Translations under genes and position numbers: made by a program
Assembly (NCBI GenBank): GCA_045562535.1
Contig: JBJKVP010000004.1
Span: 122,735-186,734 of the forward strand
Reading direction: 5' to 3'
DNA length: 64,000 nt
DNA from: UBA6926 sp045562535
GTDB lineage: Bacteria > Chloroflexota > Dehalococcoidia > UBA6926
In this document: positions 59,847-64,000 of the stretch, in pieces
Layout: the number at the start of each line of letters is the position of its first letter
Numbering within the stretch: the stretch's first letter is position 1
The notes under the pieces: generated by a model
Databases searched by the model: none
What the model saw: only the letters and a program-made list of their open reading frames with translations
What the model was told of the DNA's origin: nothing

Positions 59847-60152
59847 TCAGTGTTGCTCAGCGTAACACTCCGAACAATAAACCGGCTTGATACCTTTGGG
59901 TTCAAACGGTACTTCCGTCTCTTTACCACACTGTGCGCAGACAGCTGGATACATTTTTCGAGGCCCACGGGCTCCTCCAGAATTTCCCCCACGCCTTGTA
60001 TTAAGATCAGATCTCCTAACTACACGACAGGGTGAGCATCTTTTCGGCTCGTTCTCAAAGCCTCTTTCTGTATAGAATTCTTGTTCTCCAACAGTAAAAA
60101 TAAATTCGTTCTCGCAGTCGACACAAATAAGAACTTTGTCTTCTAAAGTCAT
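59847..60152 (-). CDS. Double zinc-ribbon protein (zf-trcl type)
   Basis: About 101 residues with four Cys-x-x-Cys pairs: ICVDCENEF, RCSPCRVV, VCAQCGKE and YCSECYAE. The first half (LICVDCENEFIFTVGEQEFY, GFENEPKRC) matches the probable-zinc-ribbon zf-trcl family, the second half (AVCAQCGKETEVPFEPKG and CSECY) the CxxC-containing domain common beside it in Chloroflexota. Central linker is Arg/Gly rich (NTRRGGNSGGARGPRK). GTG at 60164 is in frame, but the ATG at 60152 follows a G-run. Likely nucleic-acid binding; role unknown. Confidence 0.82.
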   Translation of the reverse strand: MTLEDKVLICVDCENEFIFTVGEQEFYTERGFENEPKRCSPCRVVRRSDLNTRRGGNSGGARGPRKMYPAVCAQCGKETEVPFEPKGIKPVYCSECYAEQH

Positions 60153-60232
60153 ACGACCCCCCACTTACTAGACTCCCCTTACTAACCCGGCGGACTATAA
60201 CACAACTTAGCTTCGTAAACTAGCATTTTTCG

Positions 60233-61030
60233 CTATATATCTCGTTTTTGAAATAACAACCCCGCCAATATGTAGAACAAAACGCTAAAAGCAATTAAAA
60301 CTGCGAAATTCTCCAATGGAGGGACTTGATCGAGTACTATAGCACCCGGTTTATAGTAGTGAAAAAATGAAACAAACCCCCAATCGGTTGCTTGTTCCCA
60401 GATATTACATATAAAGTCAACGAAATACATAAGCAGAACAAGGATCACGCTGCGGCCTGTTACCCAAGACGAATCATTTCCAAAAGAAGAAAAACATACT
60501 GCAATTGAATTGATCAAAATGAACAGTAAGAAACTATTAATAACCAGATATAAAAATAGATCAAAGTTATCGCTTACCCCAAAAAAACGTAAGCTCGCAA
60601 GTAAACCAAGCAAATATACTAGCTGCAAGATGAAAATACCTGTTATGGACGCAAGGATTTTCCCACCAATAAATGAAATTCGAGATATAGGTTTCGATAA
60701 AGAAAAAAGAATGTCGCCTGTTTCGATTTCTTTTGCAATAGAGGATGCTCCCACAGATATTGAATAAGCTGTAAAAACCACTAGGAATATTGGATGCCTA
60801 CTAACACTAGCGAGCCACCCTTCTACACCAGCAGTAGGCATGAACCCAAACTGTGATTCAAGTAGGTTTTTTAAGTCATGTGGCAACAACTCCATTAAAC
60901 CTATTGCCAAAGTATCACCTAAGGAATTCCACACGAAACTTATTAATAATAAAAAAAGTAAAATTATAAGACCTACAAAAAACATCGGGCGCCAAACGGT
61001 CCGTAAACTAAAAAGAAAAACGTAAACCAA
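60233..61030 (-). CDS. ABC-2 type transporter permease
   Basis: About 265 residues with six membrane helices (first near 12-34, last at 240-260). The second helix pair follows the HPIFLVVFTAYSISVGASSIAKEIETGDILFSLSKPISRISF segment, typical of ABC-2 exporters (ends of this motif are in residues 90-132). The frame opens at 61069, but a TTG at 61030, one base after the ATPase stop with GAGGAG eight bases before it, is the better start. Works with the ATPase at 61032; substrate unknown (drug, lipid or peptide export). Confidence 0.85.
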   Translation of the reverse strand: MVYVFLFSLRTVWRPMFFVGLIILLFLLLISFVWNSLGDTLAIGLMELLPHDLKNLLESQFGFMPTAGVEGWLASVSRHPIFLVVFTAYSISVGASSIAKEIETGDILFSLSKPISRISFIGGKILASITGIFILQLVYLLGLLASLRFFGVSDNFDLFLYLVINSFLLFILINSIAVCFSSFGNDSSWVTGRSVILVLLMYFVDFICNIWEQATDWGFVSFFHYYKPGAIVLDQVPPLENFAVLIAFSVLFYILAGLLFQKRDI

Positions 61031-61031
61031 C

Positions 61032-61919
61032 CTATTTCTCCTCGGTCTGGTAATAAGAAAGAAATACACTATCTAAATTTGGCCGTTCTATAACTAAATC
61101 ATCAACTGTTTGAGATTTAAGAACGTTGAGTAAATGTTTAATATTACCTTTAACCCTCAAATGAACAGTTTTTTGGTCTACATTAATATTAGTTATCCCT
61201 TCGATCGAGGATAAATCTGGGATTTTCGATGTAGAAAATTTGATCTCAATATTACGTTCTAATTGATCGATCATGTCAGCAATGTTGCCCTCGGCAATTA
61301 TAGCTCCGTTATTTATCATGGCGACTCGATCACAAATACGTTGAACATCATTTAGGTTATGACTAGACATAAAAATGGTTGAACCCTTACTTTTAAATTC
61401 TTTCAAAATATTAAACAGTGTCTGCTGTACAAGAGGGTCTAAACTGGTCGTAGGTTCATCAAGAATTATGACACTTGGATTATGCTGCAAGGCTTGAATA
61501 ATCGACAATTTCTTAGCCATTCCTTGTGAATAAGTCCTTACAGGTTTTAAGAGAGCATCTCTAGGAAAATCCAATCGATCTAGAAGCTCCTCTCTCAAAA
61601 TAGGGGTAACACCTTGTAATCCAGACCAATAATTAAGTAAGTCAGAACCCAGATTGGCCTGATAAGAGTTTATTAAATCTGGGACAAATCCTACATGGTG
61701 AGCGATTTCCCTTCGGTGCACCCAGGCATCTTTACCCAAAAATGAGACCTCACCTGAAGTAGGTTTTATGAAACCTGTCATCACTCTTATGGCCGTGGTT
61801 TTACCGGCACCATTGGGTCCTAGGAAACCAAGAATTTCTCCTTCATTCAAAGTTAAATTGACTTTATCAAGTGCCTTGGTTGATGAGAACTGCTTCGTTA
61901 CTTGGTTAAATTTAAACAC
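61032..61919 (-). CDS. ABC transporter ATP-binding protein (ABC-2 exporter)
   Basis: Cytoplasmic ATPase of an exporter, 295 residues. Walker A is GPNGAGKTT near residue 35, signature YSQGMAKKL near 136, Walker B VIILDEPTTSLD near 156, and the switch His in MSSHNLNDVQ. The C-terminal region after 215 (NIEIKFSTSKIPDLSS and VHLRVKGN) is the small accessory domain seen in drug and antibiotic exporters. GTG start at 61919 with AGGAAGAG upstream. Ends one base before the permease start (TTG at 61030). Substrate cannot be named. Confidence 0.92.
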   Translation of the reverse strand: MFKFNQVTKQFSSTKALDKVNLTLNEGEILGFLGPNGAGKTTAIRVMTGFIKPTSGEVSFLGKDAWVHRREIAHHVGFVPDLINSYQANLGSDLLNYWSGLQGVTPILREELLDRLDFPRDALLKPVRTYSQGMAKKLSIIQALQHNPSVIILDEPTTSLDPLVQQTLFNILKEFKSKGSTIFMSSHNLNDVQRICDRVAMINNGAIIAEGNIADMIDQLERNIEIKFSTSKIPDLSSIEGITNINVDQKTVHLRVKGNIKHLLNVLKSQTVDDLVIERPNLDSVFLSYYQTEEK

Positions 61920-61950
61920 AACGATTATTTCTCTTCCTAGGTTCAGTTCT

Positions 61951-62214
61951 TCACTTTAAAAAAGAGAGGAGATTACGGAGTGCAGCAAAATTTATTGCCC
62001 ATCCAATACCTGAAACTTTGCCAGAGAATACTTCATTGGTCGAAGTATCCCAATAACTTTCCTTTATCTTTGAAAGAGCGGGTGGGCGCAGATCATACGG
62101 AACAAAACCAAGGGATTTCCCTTTCCAACGCTCCACACCGTCTTCTTTTTTTATTTCCTCAACGATGATCCCTGCTACTACCATCGCGGTGAACAATTTT
62201 ACTAAATTCCCCAT
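61951..62214 (-). CDS. Small DUF5808-like protein
   Basis: An 87-residue protein: a hydrophobic N-terminal helix (VKLFTAMVVAGIIV, possibly a membrane anchor), a charged middle and a C-terminal block around YWDTSTNEVFSGKVSGIGWAINFA. The Y-W / G-I-G-W-x-x-N-F pattern resembles DUF5808, a small domain of unknown role. AAAGGTG precedes the ATG. It lies between the M16 peptidase (18 bases upstream) and the ABC ATPase (31 bases downstream) on one strand, so it may be co-expressed with either. Family match is by eye. Confidence 0.55.
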   Translation of the reverse strand: MGNLVKLFTAMVVAGIIVEEIKKEDGVERWKGKSLGFVPYDLRPPALSKIKESYWDTSTNEVFSGKVSGIGWAINFAALRNLLSFLK

Positions 62215-62232
62215 TTCAACACCTTTGTTACA

Positions 62233-63516
62233 TTATAACAGTCGCCGGAACTGTTTATCTGATTTATAAGGACCAACTATAGAAACCCTGTACAATTCTG
62301 GCCTAAATAAACGTTTTGCAATTCTCTGTAGATCCTCTAAATTTAGTTGGTCCAATTGGGACGCTACTTCATCTGGTGAACGCAAGCGATTTAATAACAA
62401 TTCTTGCCCACCAAGCCATGAGGTGACACTTCGTGTATCTTCTAAGCCCAAAAACAAGCGCCCTTTTATTAATTCACGTGCCCTATCTAGTTCAGTTTGG
62501 TCAATGTTCTCTACTGCTCGACTAAGCTCTGTAATTATCCCCTCGATAGCATGATTTGCGTTAGCGGGATCTGTACCGGCATAAACAGTCATGGAACCAG
62601 TATCCGTAAATTTAGATACGGATGAACCAACTTCGTATACCAGACCCTTATCTTCTCTAAGAGATAGAAATAATCTACTGGCCATCCCTTCGCCCAAAAC
62701 CGTATTCAAAAGATCCAGTGAATACCGATCTCGATCCATGATACTTATACCAGGAAAACTTAAACATATATGAGCTTGTTCTGTAGCTCTATACTCAACA
62801 ATGATTGGGTTATCTAATTCAGTTTCCACTACGGGAATCAGTTCTCTTTTTCCAATATCCTGTAGATTTAAAGAGGAACTTGATACCAAATCCTCCACTT
62901 CTGCTTTTTCGATTTGCCCCGCGACAACCAATACAACATTATTAGGACGATATTGATCCCGCATATAATCGAGCATCATGTCCTTCGTTATGGAATTAAC
63001 AGTTTCGGGTGTTCCACCTATATCTCTTCCTAAAGGTTGATTAGGCCATAACAAGGAATCGTTAAGCAGAAAAGCTTTCTGACTGGGTACATCATTCACT
63101 TGATGTAATTCTTCCAATATCACTTGGCGTTCTTTTTCAATCTCTGAAGGGTCAAATGTTGAATCTTGCAACATGTCTGTTAAAAGATCCATAGCTACCG
63201 GCAGATGGTCTCTTGCAACTCTGGACCAATAAACTGTTAATTCACGTTCTGTACCTGCATTAATATAACCTCCTACTCGCTCGATACTTTCAGAAACATC
63301 CTTGGGTCGAGGTCTTTTGGAGGTGCCTTTGAAAAGCATGTGTTCTAAGTAATGTGAAACGCCTGCTTCAGGATCATTTTCATATCGAGATCCAGCACCA
63401 ATATAAAAAGCTACTGAAACGGATCTGGTTGCTGGCATGGAAGCTGTAACAATTCTCAAACCATCGGGCATTACAGTACGATCATACAACGTCGAAGCAT
63501 CTTGATTGTTATCCAA
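62233..63516 (-). CDS. M16-family zinc peptidase (processing-peptidase-like)
   Basis: A 427-residue pitrilysin-family metallopeptidase. The inverted zinc motif is HYLEHMLFKGT (His-x-x-Glu-His) near residue 49, with a second zinc Glu around 130 (ILEELHQVND). The family pattern GSRYENDPEAGVSHYLEH and the C-terminal half with SIMDRDRYSLDLLNTVLGEGMASRLFLSLREDKGLVYEV (240-290) are clear. No signal peptide, so cytoplasmic. TTG start at 63516, one base after the preceding gene's stop; GGAG precedes it. Bacterial members degrade peptides; the specific target is not known. Confidence 0.93.
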   Translation of the reverse strand: MDNNQDASTLYDRTVMPDGLRIVTASMPATRSVSVAFYIGAGSRYENDPEAGVSHYLEHMLFKGTSKRPRPKDVSESIERVGGYINAGTERELTVYWSRVARDHLPVAMDLLTDMLQDSTFDPSEIEKERQVILEELHQVNDVPSQKAFLLNDSLLWPNQPLGRDIGGTPETVNSITKDMMLDYMRDQYRPNNVVLVVAGQIEKAEVEDLVSSSSLNLQDIGKRELIPVVETELDNPIIVEYRATEQAHICLSFPGISIMDRDRYSLDLLNTVLGEGMASRLFLSLREDKGLVYEVGSSVSKFTDTGSMTVYAGTDPANANHAIEGIITELSRAVENIDQTELDRARELIKGRLFLGLEDTRSVTSWLGGQELLLNRLRSPDEVASQLDQLNLEDLQRIAKRLFRPELYRVSIVGPYKSDKQFRRLL

Positions 63517-63517
63517 C

Positions 63518-64000
63518 TTAGCTTTTACTCCAAACTACGTCACCATGCAAATCTGGCTCATGCGGTTCACTGGCGAATTTCTCGTATTCTAGTTTACTCT
63601 CAGCAATTGTGGTTGCATCACCATGTCCTGGAAGGACATTTGTTTCAGGATCTAGTTTATACAAGTGGGTTACAATACTATTTATCTCTGTTCTTAGAGA
63701 TTCCGGACTATCCGAATGACCAGGTCCACCAGGGAACAGCGTGTCTCCTGTAAATAAAAAGGATCCTGAAATCAAACAAATACTACCTTCGGTATGCCCA
63801 GGAGTGGAGATAACCCTTAGCGGTACGCTACCAACTTGCAAAGTGTCACCGTGTTCCAGAAAAATATCTGGCGTCAAAGGCAAAGCCGCTGCATCTTTTG
63901 AGTGAACCGCAACTAAAGCATCTGGAAATTGATTTTTAATTGCTTCTAACGCTCCCCAATGGTCTTGATGTCTATGGGTGGTCACAATTAACGCGAGATT
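63518..64000 (-). CDS. Metallo-beta-lactamase-fold hydrolase (5' part beyond right edge)
   Basis: The minus-strand frame runs past the right edge, so the N terminus is missing. What is visible begins THRHQDHWG, the zinc-binding His-x-His-x-Asp-His of the MBL fold, followed by STPGHTEGSICL (third zinc His), LFTGDTLFPGGPGHSD (bridging Asp) and LPGHGDATTI (last His). This is the glyoxalase II / general MBL hydrolase pattern. It stops one base before the M16 start. Substrate unknown. The Met-like residue before TTH is a GTG within the frame and is probably not the start. Confidence 0.9.
   Translation of the reverse strand, partial: NLALIVTTHRHQDHWGALEAIKNQFPDALVAVHSKDAAALPLTPDIFLEHGDTLQVGSVPLRVISTPGHTEGSICLISGSFLFTGDTLFPGGPGHSDSPESLRTEINSIVTHLYKLDPETNVLPGHGDATTIAESKLEYEKFASEPHEPDLHGDVVWSKS

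Overview
The window is an AT-rich bacterial chromosome segment with short intergenic gaps; no stretch over about 300 bases lacks a gene. It most resembles a free-living member of the Chloroflexota, possibly the marine SAR202 / Dehalococcoidia group. That placement is inference: it rests on the insertion in S12, a run of catabolic oxidoreductases (OYE, XDH-type, FAH, SDR, flavin reductase, MFS), a Chloroflexota-style GNAT-like / R3H-ATPase pair and low G+C. No 16S rRNA is present to settle it. I saw no insertion sequence, prophage, integrase, CRISPR array or defence island.

Layout. 1-2412 (minus): thiamine ABC transporter genes thiB and thiP (thiP cut by the left edge) behind a clear TPP riboswitch and a candidate promoter. 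2532-9491 (plus): pdxS-pdxT (PLP synthesis), a GNAT-like protein, an R3H AAA ATPase, tmk, an old-yellow-enzyme reductase, a small membrane protein and an SRPBCC protein. 9506-15548 (minus): PP2C phosphatase, alpha/beta hydrolase, aminotransferase, Lrp regulator, gatC-gatA and a TPR protein. 15784-18973 (plus): an XDH-type molybdenum hydroxylase large subunit and an FAH-family hydrolase. 19026-26045: tryptophan genes in two opposed blocks, trpE-trpG-trpD (minus) and trpC-trpF-trpB (plus), with an amidohydrolase between them and no trpA. 26051-34020: a small exporter, tRNA-Ala(UGC), zinc-ribbon and GNAT genes, two paralogous membrane proteins, an SDR lacking its catalytic Tyr/Lys, an MFS gene broken by a frameshift, rpiB, a VTT-type membrane protein and an NDUFA9-like protein. 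34116-37912 (plus): a lipoprotein with a degenerate trypsin-like domain, a histone-deacetylase-family protein and a phosphohexomutase.

37936-58810 (minus) is one continuous ribosomal superoperon: rpsL-rpsG-fusA, then the S10, spc and alpha clusters with secY, adk, map, infA, rpmJ and rpoA, ending with rplQ-truA-rplM-rpsI. tuf is absent from its usual place after fusA. A good promoter (TTGACA, 18-base spacer, TAGAAT) and a leader hairpin precede rpsL. Several proteins here carry unusual charged tails (RpoA, S3, S5 acidic; L5 and L13 basic), and L13 ends in a SAP/Rho-N-like motif.

59063-64000 (minus): flavin reductase, rpsU, a double zinc-ribbon protein, an ABC-2 exporter pair, a small DUF5808-like protein, an M16 peptidase and an edge-truncated metallo-beta-lactamase-fold hydrolase.

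Functionally the window combines cofactor supply (B1 uptake, B6 synthesis), tryptophan synthesis, translation and protein export, and a scatter of oxidative catabolic enzymes. I found no convincing dedicated new multi-gene system. The best leads are the pseudo-protease lipoprotein, the L13 fusion with the other charged tails, and the SDR without its catalytic pair.
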